DNA of 64,000 nucleotides from assembly GCA_947090385.1 (NCBI GenBank), contig CAMUNZ010000001.1, forward strand, positions 1 to 64,000. Reading direction: 5' to 3'. The DNA is from an uncultured Campylobacter sp. GTDB taxonomy: Bacteria; Campylobacterota; Campylobacteria; Campylobacterales; Campylobacteraceae. Positions 37,665-45,787 of this stretch are shown in pieces. Positions within the stretch are counted from its first letter, which is position 1. Each line of letters opens with the position of its first letter. A program made the translations under genes and the position numbers. The notes beneath the pieces were generated by a model, which saw only the letters and a list, made by a program, of their open reading frames with translations, was not told where the DNA came from and did not search any database.

Positions 37665-38516
37665 ATGTTAGAAAATATAAAAAAAGTTGGACTTATAGCT
37701 AAAAACGAAGAAATTTTGGTCGCAAATTACAAAATTTTAAACGAAATTTTAAGCAAATTTGATATCGAAATTTTATTAGAAAGCAAAATTTCAAAAGCCG
37801 TAAAAAAACGCGGCATGAAATTAAATAAAATTTTTGAAAAAAGCGATTTTTTGATAAGCCTTGGAGGAGATGGCACGTTAATTTCGCTTTGTAGACAAAG
37901 TTTTGATTATAATTTGCCAGTTTTAGGAATTCACGCAGGGCGACTTGGATTTTTAACAGATATTAATTTAAATGAAATTTCGCAATTTTTTGATGATTTT
38001 TTTAAAGGAAATTACGAAATTGAAGAGCCATTTATGCTAGATGTAAAAATCGTCAAAAAAAATCGAAAAATTTTAGAAAAAATCGCTTTTAACGACGCAG
38101 TTTTTGTGCGAAAAAACGCAGCAAGTATAGTAAAAATCGACGCTTTTTTAAACGAAAAATGTTTTAATTCATATTTTGGCGATGGACTTATAGTATCAAC
38201 ACCAGTTGGTTCAACTGGATATAATATGAGTGCTGGCGGAAGCATAATTTATCCTTTAAGCAATGTTTTTGTTTTAAGTCCGATTTGTTCGCATTCTTTA
38301 ACACAAAGAAGCGTTGTTTTACCAAAAAATTTCAAAGTAAAACTAAAAAGCGAAGATGAAATTTTGCTAGTTATCGACGGACAAGATTGCTTTGAAATGA
38401 GTGAAATTTCTGAAGTAATTGTCGGAATTTCTGATAAAAAAGCAAAATTAATTCGCCATTTAAACAGAGATTATTTTCAAATTTTAAAAGAAAAACTCAA
38501 ATGGGGGCATTTTTGA
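37665..38516 (+). CDS. nadK: NAD kinase
   Basis: 283 residues. It phosphorylates NAD+ to NADP+. The GGDG motif is at residues 67-70 in 'LISLGGDGTLISLCRQ', then 'VLGIHAGRLGFLTDI', and 'GSTGYNMSAGGSIIYP' contributes to the substrate pocket. Together with recN, tatD and the following envelope genes it repeats the C. jejuni Cj0641-Cj0652 order. The 3' end overlaps the recN start. Confidence 0.93.
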   Translation: MLENIKKVGLIAKNEEILVANYKILNEILSKFDIEILLESKISKAVKKRGMKLNKIFEKSDFLISLGGDGTLISLCRQSFDYNLPVLGIHAGRLGFLTDINLNEISQFFDDFFKGNYEIEEPFMLDVKIVKKNRKILEKIAFNDAVFVRKNAASIVKIDAFLNEKCFNSYFGDGLIVSTPVGSTGYNMSAGGSIIYPLSNVFVLSPICSHSLTQRSVVLPKNFKVKLKSEDEILLVIDGQDCFEMSEISEVIVGISDKKAKLIRHLNRDYFQILKEKLKWGHF

Positions 38517-40036
38517 TAGATAGAATTTTTATAAAAAATAATTTATCTTTTGACAAAATTGAGTTAAATTTTAGCAAAGGATTAAATGTTTTTACCGGCG
38601 TTAGCGGAAGTGGAAAGTCTGTTTTATTTCGTGCAATTTTAGGAATTTTTGGATTTTGCGAAGCCGTCGCAAAAACTGCAGAAGCCGATGTTTGTTTAAA
38701 ATTTGAAATGGATGAGTTTGGCATAGAAAACGAAGAGATAAACACTTTTAAACTTAGCAAAGATAAAACTTTAAGATATTTTATAAACTCACAAAATATA
38801 TCAAAAAAGAATTTAACCCAGATTTCATCTCAAAAAATAAAATTTTTAAGTACAAAAGATGAAAATGAGTTTGAAAATTCTGTGCTTTTATCTTCAATCG
38901 ACAAAATAGTTTTATCAAAAAACAAAAATTTTTATAAAATTTTAGAAAATTTTGAAAATATTTTTAATGAATTTTGCAAAACAAAAAAAGAGCTTGACGA
39001 AATAAACGAACAAGAAAATAAAATCGAAGAATTAAAAGAATTTGCAAAATTTGAAATAGATAAAATAGAAAAAATTTCCCCAAAAATAGGCGAATTTGAT
39101 GAATTGATGGAAATCAAAAAAAAGCTTTCTAAAAGAGATAAAATAATCGAACTTTGGGCAAAAGCCGATCAAATTTTTGAGATCGAAAACATCGTTTTAG
39201 AAGCTTTAAGGATTAGCGACATTGATAGCGCATTTTTTGAAAATACATTAAACGAATTAAGAATTGCAAAAGAGAGTTTAAATTTAGAAGAATTAGACGA
39301 AATAGACATAGAAAAAATTTTGGATAGAATTGAAATTTTAAGCAATTTAAATCATCGATATGGAAGCGAAAAAGAGGCGCTAGAAATTTTAGAAAAAAGA
39401 AAAATTGAACTTGAAAAATATGAAAAAATTGAATTCGAAAAAGAGCAAATAAGTTTAAAATTTGATAGTTTAAATAAAGAAATTTTACAAATTTCAGAGC
39501 AAATTTCTAAATTTAGAAAAGAGGCATTAAAAGAGTTTAAAAAGCGCGTAAATTCGTATTTAAAAGAGCTTTATATGAATGAAATAAATTTTGATTTGAT
39601 TGATAAAAAAATCGAATCTGACGGGAAAGATTTGATTATTTTAAATATAAATGGAGCGAATTTAAAAAATTTAAGCTCGGGCGAATTAAATAGATTGAAA
39701 TTAGCCTTTATAGCGGTAAATGCGGATCTTACAAATAGTGGCAATGGAGTTATATTTTTAGACGAAATAGATTCAAATTTAAGCGGAAAAGAGGCGATGA
39801 GTATCGCAGATATTTTGGTAAAAATCTCGAAATTTTATCAAATTTTTGCAATCTCGCATCAACCACAACTTAGTTCAAAAGCAAATTCACATTTCTTAGT
39901 AGAAAAAAACGGCGAAAAATCAACAGTAAAAGAGATAAAAAAAGATGAAAAAATTACTGAATTAGCAAGGATGATAAGTGGAGAAAATATCACAAACGAG
40001 GCTTCAGAATTTGCTAGAGCTTTAAGCAAAAATTAA
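38513..40036 (+). CDS. recN: DNA repair protein RecN
   Basis: 507 residues from TTG 38513, chosen because it gives the family start 'MIDRIFIKNNLSFDKIELNF' and overlaps the nadK stop as TTGA; an ATG 12 nt earlier has no SD. RecN is an SMC-like ATPase that holds broken DNA during recombination. Walker A 'GVSGSGKS' is near residue 32, a coiled coil spans roughly 140-340, and 'LSSGELNRLKLAFIAV' and 'VIFLDEIDSNLSG' are the signature and Walker B. C. jejuni has a response-regulator gene after recN; here tatD follows directly. Confidence 0.93.
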   Translation: MIDRIFIKNNLSFDKIELNFSKGLNVFTGVSGSGKSVLFRAILGIFGFCEAVAKTAEADVCLKFEMDEFGIENEEINTFKLSKDKTLRYFINSQNISKKNLTQISSQKIKFLSTKDENEFENSVLLSSIDKIVLSKNKNFYKILENFENIFNEFCKTKKELDEINEQENKIEELKEFAKFEIDKIEKISPKIGEFDELMEIKKKLSKRDKIIELWAKADQIFEIENIVLEALRISDIDSAFFENTLNELRIAKESLNLEELDEIDIEKILDRIEILSNLNHRYGSEKEALEILEKRKIELEKYEKIEFEKEQISLKFDSLNKEILQISEQISKFRKEALKEFKKRVNSYLKELYMNEINFDLIDKKIESDGKDLIILNINGANLKNLSSGELNRLKLAFIAVNADLTNSGNGVIFLDEIDSNLSGKEAMSIADILVKISKFYQIFAISHQPQLSSKANSHFLVEKNGEKSTVKEIKKDEKITELARMISGENITNEASEFARALSKN

Positions 40037-40101
40037 GCTATTAATTTTCTATTAAGCTTTTTTAAATAAAATCAAAAGCTTTATTAAAATTTGGAGATTT
40101 T

Positions 40102-40878
40102 ATGATTATTGATACACATTGTCATTTAGACGATGAAGCTTATTTTAGTGATTTAGATGAAGTTTTAAATAATGCAAAATTAAGCGGAGTCGAAAAAATA
40201 GTAATTCCCGGAGCCGACTTAAATGATTTGCAAAGAGCTGTAAATTTATGCGAAAAATATGAAAATTTATATTTTGCAGTTGGTGTGCATCCTTATAATG
40301 TTGATAATTTTAAAATCGAAAATTTAGTAAAATTTATAAATCACAAAAAATGCGTTGGAGTTGGAGAGTGCGGATTAGATTATTTTCATTTTAAAAATTT
40401 AACTGAAGATGAAAAAAATCAGCAAAAAAAATTACAAAAAGATGTTTTTAAAACTCAAATAAAATTAGCCATAGATTATAAAAAACCTTTGATTTTACAC
40501 ATCAGAGAAGCGAACGAAGATGCGTATAAAATTTTAAAAAAATACGCAAAAGATCTAATCGGCGGAGTTTTTCATTGTTTTAATGCGAACGAAATTTTTT
40601 TGGAATTTAAAGAGCAAAATTTTTTTTATGGTATCGGTGGCGTTTTGACTTTTAAAAATGCAAAAAAATTAGTAGAAATTTTACCAAAAATAGGCATACA
40701 AAACATAATTATAGAAACGGATGGCCCATATCTCGCACCAGAACCAAATCGTGGCAAAAGAAATGAACCAGCTTTTACAAAATTTGTTGTAGAAAAAATT
40801 TCCAAAATTTTGGAACTTGATGAAAATTTCATTGAAGAGGTTACGACAAAAAACGCAAAAAAACTATTTTTGATTTAA
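40102..40878 (+). CDS. tatD: TatD-family metal-dependent hydrolase
   Basis: 258 residues. 'MIIDTHCHLDD' carries the metal-binding His6 and His8, 'FAVGVHPYNV' and 'VGVGECGLDYFHF' follow with Glu, 'LILHIREANEDAY' and 'GGVFHCFNANE' add His, and 'IIIETDGPYLAPEPNRGKRN' the last Asp. TatD proteins are 3'-5' DNA exonucleases used in repair. SD TTTGGAGATTTT precedes the ATG. The lytic transglycosylase gene starts 8 nt downstream. Confidence 0.92.
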   Translation: MIIDTHCHLDDEAYFSDLDEVLNNAKLSGVEKIVIPGADLNDLQRAVNLCEKYENLYFAVGVHPYNVDNFKIENLVKFINHKKCVGVGECGLDYFHFKNLTEDEKNQQKKLQKDVFKTQIKLAIDYKKPLILHIREANEDAYKILKKYAKDLIGGVFHCFNANEIFLEFKEQNFFYGIGGVLTFKNAKKLVEILPKIGIQNIIIETDGPYLAPEPNRGKRNEPAFTKFVVEKISKILELDENFIEEVTTKNAKKLFLI

Positions 40879-40886
40879 GGAAGAAT

Positions 40887-41936
40887 ATGAAAATTTTGAA
40901 AATTTTATTTTTGACCTGTATGATTGTATGGGGAAAATCGACAGTTGTCGAAAATCATTTAAAAGTTTTTACTCTTTTTAATATAGATTTAAGCAAAGAG
41001 AATATGTCGCTTATACAAGATTTTAGAAAAAGTATCGATTTTCACGATACAAAAGAGCTTATGAATGCTTTAGATAATAATCCAAGAAATGCTTATATGA
41101 TTTATAGCGAACTTAAAAACATAGATGCGCCTGAATTTTTGCTTTATCTTGCAATCAGCGAATCAAAACTAAAAAATAACGCAAAATCAAGCGTAAAAGC
41201 GACTGGCGTTTGGCAATTTATGAGGCCAACAGCAAAGCATTATGGATTGCAAATAAATAAAGAACTTGATGAAAGAATCGATCCGATAGTTTCAACAGAC
41301 GCGGCTGTTAGATATTTAAATTATTTAAACAAAATGTTTGGAAAATGGTATTTAGCTGTTATGGCTTACAATTGCGGAGAAGGAAAACTTTTAAAAGTTA
41401 TCAAAAAAAATGGAAACGATGAATTTTTAAGTCTTATGAATTCGCCATTTTTGCCAGGAGAGACAAAAATGTTTATGAAAAAAATCATCAAAATGGTTTA
41501 TATCGGAGAAAACCAAAATATTGATGAATATTTTACAAATTTGCAAAAACCAAACGAACTTATAAAAGTAGATGTAAAAGCTGGCACAAAATTATCTTCA
41601 TTTTCAAAAATCGCCGGAGTTAGTTTTGATAAATTAAAAAAACTAAATCCACATTTGTTAAAAAATCAAGCACCAAAAAACCAAAATTATCATTTTTATT
41701 TGCCAAAAATTTATCTAGCAAATTACAACGAAAAACTCGCAAAAATGCCAAAATATGAAATTTATATCGTCAAAAATGGCGATACTTTAAGCCACATAGC
41801 GCAAAAATTTGATATAGGTAAAGATTATATAAAAAACGAAAATAATTTAAAAAATGACAATATAAAAATAAATCAAGAGCTATTAATCCCAGTTTTAGAA
41901 ATTTCAAGTATAAAATCAAAAATAACAAAAAGTTAG
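40887..41936 (+). CDS. mltD: membrane-bound lytic transglycosylase D-like, with LysM
   Basis: 349 residues with an N-terminal signal segment (residues 1-16). The SLT domain lies at about residues 85-210: 'LAISESKLKNNAKSSVKATG' holds the catalytic Glu, followed by 'VWQFMRPTAKHYGL' and 'VMAYNCGEG'. Two LysM-like segments follow, a divergent one around 228-275 and a clear one near the end ('YIVKNGDTLSHIAQKFDIG'). It cleaves peptidoglycan glycan strands in the periplasm. It matches C. jejuni Cj0645 in context, just before rlpA. Confidence 0.88.
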   Translation: MKILKILFLTCMIVWGKSTVVENHLKVFTLFNIDLSKENMSLIQDFRKSIDFHDTKELMNALDNNPRNAYMIYSELKNIDAPEFLLYLAISESKLKNNAKSSVKATGVWQFMRPTAKHYGLQINKELDERIDPIVSTDAAVRYLNYLNKMFGKWYLAVMAYNCGEGKLLKVIKKNGNDEFLSLMNSPFLPGETKMFMKKIIKMVYIGENQNIDEYFTNLQKPNELIKVDVKAGTKLSSFSKIAGVSFDKLKKLNPHLLKNQAPKNQNYHFYLPKIYLANYNEKLAKMPKYEIYIVKNGDTLSHIAQKFDIGKDYIKNENNLKNDNIKINQELLIPVLEISSIKSKITKS

Positions 41937-41944
41937 GAGATTTC

Positions 41945-42654
41945 TTGAAAATCAAATTTTTAATCTTAATTTTGCCGATTTTTTTATTGACTGGTTGTTT
42001 TTTTAGCTCACCAAAAACTCCTACAAAAAAATCAGGTCATATACGATTAACGGCAAGACTTATTATCCAACGCAAGTTAAAGTTGGACAAAAAGAGCGTG
42101 GAAATGCTAGCTGGTATGGACCAAATTTTCATGGAAAAAGCACAAGTAACGGCGAAAGATACAATATGTATGCCATGACGGCAGCGCACAAAACGTATCC
42201 GATGAATACGATGGTGAAAGTTAAAAGTTTAGAAAATGATAAAAGCATAATAGTAAGAATCAACGATCGCGGGCCGTTTGTATCTGGAAGAATTATAGAT
42301 TTAAGCAAAGAAGCGGCTAAAAGAATGGATATGCTAAGAAAAGGCACGATGAAAGTAGAAATCGAAGTTGTGGGGTTTAATAAACAAATTTCAAAAAACT
42401 CTCAGCAAAATCAAGAAATTTTTACAGGTGGCACATTTATGGTACAAATCGGGGCTTTTAGAAGATATTTGGGTGCGCAAACTTATAAAAATCATTTTAA
42501 TAATTACGCAAATTATAAAACAAAAATCAAAGAATTTGAGCTTGACGGATATCCGATTTACCGAGTTTTTTTAACAGGATTTAGAAGCGAAAACGAAGCA
42601 AGAGATTTTATTTATAACGGACATTTTACAGGCGCATTTATAACAAGGGAATAA
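41945..42654 (+). pseudogene. rlpA: RlpA-like septal lipoprotein, frameshifted at A7
   Basis: A TTG at 41945 with AGGAG upstream opens a lipoprotein signal (LLTGC) but the frame ends at 42178. The true continuation reads '[17 protein letters not shown]', then '[20 protein letters not shown]', the start of the RlpA double-psi barrel, up to 42654. The switch occurs near an A7 run (42025-42031); eight A would restore one protein of about 236 residues. The second part has '[18 protein letters not shown]' with the catalytic Asp and a C-terminal SPOR domain ('[20 protein letters not shown]'). RlpA cleaves denuded glycan at the septum. Slippage could still give some full-length protein. Confidence 0.82.
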
Positions 42655-42656
42655 AA

Positions 42657-43229
42657 ATGATAGAAAAAATTCGCAATACAAAAGAGACAAACATAAAACT
42701 AAATTTAGAAATTTATGGAAACGGTAAAGCGGAAATTTCTACAAAAATCGGCTTTTTTGATCATATGTTAAATGCTTTTACTAAACACTCTTTGATTGAT
42801 TTAAAACTTCGATGCAATGGCGATTTAGAAGTGGATTTTCATCACAGCGTAGAAGATTGTGGGATAGTTTTAGGAGAAGCGATTGCTTGTGAAATTTATC
42901 CTATAAAAAATATCGAAAGATACGCAAATGCAACAGTAGTAATGGACGAAACAGCAGTTGAATGCGTTTTAGATTTAGGCGGAAGAGCGTTTTTATTTTA
43001 CAACGGATTAAAAAATGGACAAATTGGCGAATTTGACGCAGAATTAATAGAAGAATTTTTTCGTGCCCTTGCGTTTAATGCAAAAATCACACTTCATATA
43101 AATTTACTTCGCGGATCAAATAAACATCATATCGCAGAAGCCACATTTAAGGCATTTGCTATCGCCTTTAGAAGAGCTTTAACTATAAATGAAAAAATCG
43201 GAATTCCTAGCACAAAGGGTATTTTATGA
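42657..43229 (+). CDS. hisB: imidazoleglycerol-phosphate dehydratase (monofunctional)
   Basis: 190 residues, just the dehydratase domain. It removes water from imidazole-glycerol phosphate in histidine synthesis. 'GFFDHMLNAFTKHS', 'DFHHSVEDCGI' and 'NKHHIAEATFKAFA' supply the manganese-binding His and Glu clusters. C. jejuni HisB is, as I recall, fused to a histidinol-phosphatase domain; here that domain is missing. It sits inside an envelope gene run, away from other his genes, and overlaps kdsC by 4 nt (ATGA). Confidence 0.93.
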   Translation: MIEKIRNTKETNIKLNLEIYGNGKAEISTKIGFFDHMLNAFTKHSLIDLKLRCNGDLEVDFHHSVEDCGIVLGEAIACEIYPIKNIERYANATVVMDETAVECVLDLGGRAFLFYNGLKNGQIGEFDAELIEEFFRALAFNAKITLHINLLRGSNKHHIAEATFKAFAIAFRRALTINEKIGIPSTKGIL

Positions 43230-43714
43230 TAGAAATTATTTTTTTAGATGTTGATGGATGTTTGACAGATGGAGGACTTTATTACACAAATTCTGGAGAT
43301 GAGTTTAAAAAATTTGATGTAAAAGATGGATTCGCAATCGAACAATGGATAAAATCTGGCAAAAAAATAGCGATAATAACTGGCAAAATTTCTAAAATTG
43401 TAGAAAAAAGAGCGAATGATTTAAAAATAAATTTTGTTTATCAAGGCGTAAAAAATAAATTAGAAATTGCGAAACAAATTTTAAAGGAACAAAATTTAAA
43501 TTTTGAAAACGCAGCAGCAATCGGCGATGATTACAATGATATAAAGCTTTTAAATTCCGTAAAATTTAGTTTTCAACCAAAGAATGCAATCAAATGTTTA
43601 ACAACAAATTTTAAATTAAAAAATAAAGGCGGATGCGGTGCAGTGCGCGAAATGATAGAAAAAATCATAGAGCTAAATGGGCAAAAAGATGAGTGGATTA
43701 ATAAGTGGTTATAA
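43226..43714 (+). CDS. kdsC: 3-deoxy-manno-octulosonate 8-phosphate phosphatase (KdsC-like HAD)
   Basis: 162 residues, the C0-type HAD phosphatase without a cap. 'IIFLDVDGCLTDGGLYYT' gives the two catalytic Asp, 'IAIITGKISKIVEKRANDL' the Thr and 'AAIGDDYNDIKLL' the acidic motif. It frees phosphate from Kdo-8-phosphate before KdsB acts (kdsB at 11447). It matches C. jejuni Cj0647 in position. The lptC-like gene overlaps it by 10 nt. Confidence 0.88.
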   Translation: MIEIIFLDVDGCLTDGGLYYTNSGDEFKKFDVKDGFAIEQWIKSGKKIAIITGKISKIVEKRANDLKINFVYQGVKNKLEIAKQILKEQNLNFENAAAIGDDYNDIKLLNSVKFSFQPKNAIKCLTTNFKLKNKGGCGAVREMIEKIIELNGQKDEWINKWL

Positions 43715-44220
43715 AAATTTTTTATTTTACAATTGCCATTTTTAGCGTCTGCATGGTATTTTTGATGTTGCAAAATCCGTATGAAGAAATCATCACAAAA
43801 AATGATATAAAAATCGCCAACACGGTTATTTACAATATTACAAATTACGAATCAAACGAAACAGGAATTATAAGAATTTATCAAGCAAAAAACGTAAAAA
43901 GATATAAAGATAAAGATGAATTTTCTGATTTTTATGCACAAATTTTAGACGATACAAACTCGACATTAAATTCCAAAAAAGTTATAAGTCGCAAAAATAT
44001 TTTGGAATTTTTAGACGATGTAATTTATAAAAACACAGATAATTTAAAAATAAACTCAAAACTTGTTTTATATGATTTAAAAGATAAAAATTTAACCATT
44101 CCACGCAAATTCAAAATCACACAAAATCAAAATAAAATAGTAGGAAAAAATTTAATTTATGATACACAAAATAAACAAATTTACGCAAAAAAGGTCAAAT
44201 TATGGTATTTAGAAAACTAA
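43705..44220 (+). CDS. lptC: LptC-like LPS export protein
   Basis: 171 residues from a GTG inside the kdsC end. One N-terminal membrane helix (about residues 3-20) anchors a periplasmic part rich in beta strands, including 'NTVIYNITNYESNETGI' and the C-terminal 'KNLIYDTQNKQIYAKKVKLW'. This is the build of LptC, which passes LPS from the LptBFG transporter to LptA. Sequence conservation in this family is low, so the call leans on lptA immediately downstream and on order as in Cj0647-Cj0650. Confidence 0.78.
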   Translation: MVIKIFYFTIAIFSVCMVFLMLQNPYEEIITKNDIKIANTVIYNITNYESNETGIIRIYQAKNVKRYKDKDEFSDFYAQILDDTNSTLNSKKVISRKNILEFLDDVIYKNTDNLKINSKLVLYDLKDKNLTIPRKFKITQNQNKIVGKNLIYDTQNKQIYAKKVKLWYLEN

Positions 44221-44663
44221 TTTTTTTGATTTTTTTAGGAGTTTTATTTGGTAATGAAATTATCGTAACTGCGGATAATTTTTTTGCGGATGAAAAAAAA
44301 TTAATCACGATCTTAAATGGCAATGTAACGATAAAAAGAGGCAAAAATGATACACTTTTTGCACAAAAAGCAAAAATCTTTTTAAATAAAGATAAAAAAC
44401 CTATAAAATATGAAGCAAGAGAAAATGCAAATTTTAGAGTAACGATAGAAAATAAAAATTACGAAGGAAAAGCGGATTTTTTAAGTTATGATCCGATAAA
44501 AAAACTCTACACAATGAAAGGTAACGCTTTTTTACATGAAATTTCTAGCAACAAAAAAGTATATGCTCAAGAAATTATAGTAAATCAAAAAAAAGGCACT
44601 TACGAAGTAAAAAGCAATGAAAAAAAACCAGCAAAAATCATTTTTAAAGTTGAAGAAAAGTGA
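44202..44663 (+). CDS. lptA: LptA-like LPS bridge protein
   Basis: 153 residues with a signal peptide (cleaved near residue 17, 'VLFG'). 'IIVTADNFFADEKKLITILN' and 'NVTIKRGKND' are the OstA-type repeats, and 'EGKADFLSYDPIKKLYTMKG' continues the beta-jelly-roll. LptA polymers carry LPS across the periplasm. Its start overlaps lptC by 19 nt and its stop overlaps engB by 4 nt (GTGA). Confidence 0.86.
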   Translation: MVFRKLIFLIFLGVLFGNEIIVTADNFFADEKKLITILNGNVTIKRGKNDTLFAQKAKIFLNKDKKPIKYEARENANFRVTIENKNYEGKADFLSYDPIKKLYTMKGNAFLHEISSNKKVYAQEIIVNQKKGTYEVKSNEKKPAKIIFKVEEK

Positions 44664-45259
44664 TAGAAATTGTAAATGCTAGTTTTAAGATTTCGGCATC
44701 TTCGTTACAAAATTCGCCAAATAGTGCATTAAGTGAAGTTGTTTTTTTGGGACGTTCAAATGTCGGAAAAAGTAGTTTTATAAACAAAATTTTACAAAAA
44801 AACTCATTAGCAAAAACAGCAAATACGCCAGGAAAAACAAGACTTATAAACTATTTTGATGCAAAATTTAAAATTGATGAAAACTCTTATGCAAATTTAT
44901 ATTTTGTCGATCTTCCAGGATATGGTTACGCAAAAGTAAGCAAAAAAATGGCAAATGAGTGGCAAAAAAATTTAGATGAATTTTTAAAATCTCGTCCTAA
45001 TATCCGCGTTTTTGTGCATTTGCGAGACAGCAGACAATTTGACATGAAACTTGATTTAGATGTAAATAACTATATAAAAAGTTTTTTAAAAAATGATCAA
45101 GTTTTGTTAAATTTCTATACAAAAAGCGACAAAATAAATCAAAGTGAAAAATCAGCCGTTTTAAGATTTGATAAAAATGCTTTTTTTATATCTTCGTTAA
45201 AAAATCAAGGCATAAATGAAGCAAGAGATTTAATCGTAAAAAAGGCGCTTGGATTATGA
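44660..45259 (+). CDS. engB: ribosome-biogenesis GTPase EngB/YsxC
   Basis: 199 residues from a GTG overlapping lptA. P-loop 'GRSNVGKSSFINKI', switch I 'AKTANTPGKTRLINYF', G3 'FVDLPGYGYAKVSK' and G4 'FYTKSDKINQ' are complete. EngB helps mature the large ribosomal subunit. Order matches Cj0650. An mreD-like gene follows after 24 nt. Confidence 0.93.
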   Translation: MIEIVNASFKISASSLQNSPNSALSEVVFLGRSNVGKSSFINKILQKNSLAKTANTPGKTRLINYFDAKFKIDENSYANLYFVDLPGYGYAKVSKKMANEWQKNLDEFLKSRPNIRVFVHLRDSRQFDMKLDLDVNNYIKSFLKNDQVLLNFYTKSDKINQSEKSAVLRFDKNAFFISSLKNQGINEARDLIVKKALGL

Positions 45260-45283
45260 TTTATGAAAAAGAGAGTTTAAAAA

Positions 45284-45787
45284 ATGCAAAAATTCTCCAA
45301 ATTGCAACGAAATAATTTTAATTATCTCTCTTTGAAATTTTGGCTTTTAGCTATTTTTTTGATAACTTACGAATTTTACACATCACAATACAGGTTTTTG
45401 CCGCCACTTCTTGGCGTTTTTATGCAATATTTTTTGATTTTGACTTTTGATGCAAAATTTAATTTAGAAAATTTCGATTTTCGCTGGTATTGTGTTTTGT
45501 TTTTTTTGATATTTTGTGAGCAAATTCAAGGATTTTTTCTTTTTTCTTCGATTATAACTTTTTTAATATATTTTTATTTTTTAGATGATTATTTGCGAAA
45601 TACCATAAAATTTCGCATTTTTTTGATAATTTGTGCAAATTTTGCTGGTTATATCGGAATTTTATCCGTATCAAATTTAATCTCCTATATGAAAAATGTC
45701 CCTCTTTCGCCACTTTCAAACGAATATTATTTTTACATAATGATAGAAAGTATTTTTTGTTTTTTTATGTTTAAGGATCGAATTTGA
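45284..45787 (+). CDS. MreD-like membrane protein
   Basis: 167 residues, mostly hydrophobic with about five membrane segments after a short basic N-terminus (MQKFSKLQRNNFNYLSLKFW). It overlaps mrdA by 4 nt (ATGA), as expected for a shape-determining membrane partner of PBP2. Sequence identity to known MreD is not evident by eye, so this is inferred from topology and context (C. jejuni Cj0651 holds the same place). Confidence 0.6.
   Translation: MQKFSKLQRNNFNYLSLKFWLLAIFLITYEFYTSQYRFLPPLLGVFMQYFLILTFDAKFNLENFDFRWYCVLFFLIFCEQIQGFFLFSSIITFLIYFYFLDDYLRNTIKFRIFLIICANFAGYIGILSVSNLISYMKNVPLSPLSNEYYFYIMIESIFCFFMFKDRI

Noticed and set aside
38503..38507. G5 tract at the nadK-recN junction as a phase-variation site
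   Set aside because: Five G is short for slippage, and both genes are in frame and essential-type housekeeping genes.
42166..42654. A stand-alone 162-residue RlpA/SPOR protein
   Set aside because: It would start in the middle of the double-psi barrel and lack a signal peptide; the missing part is readable upstream in the same frame.
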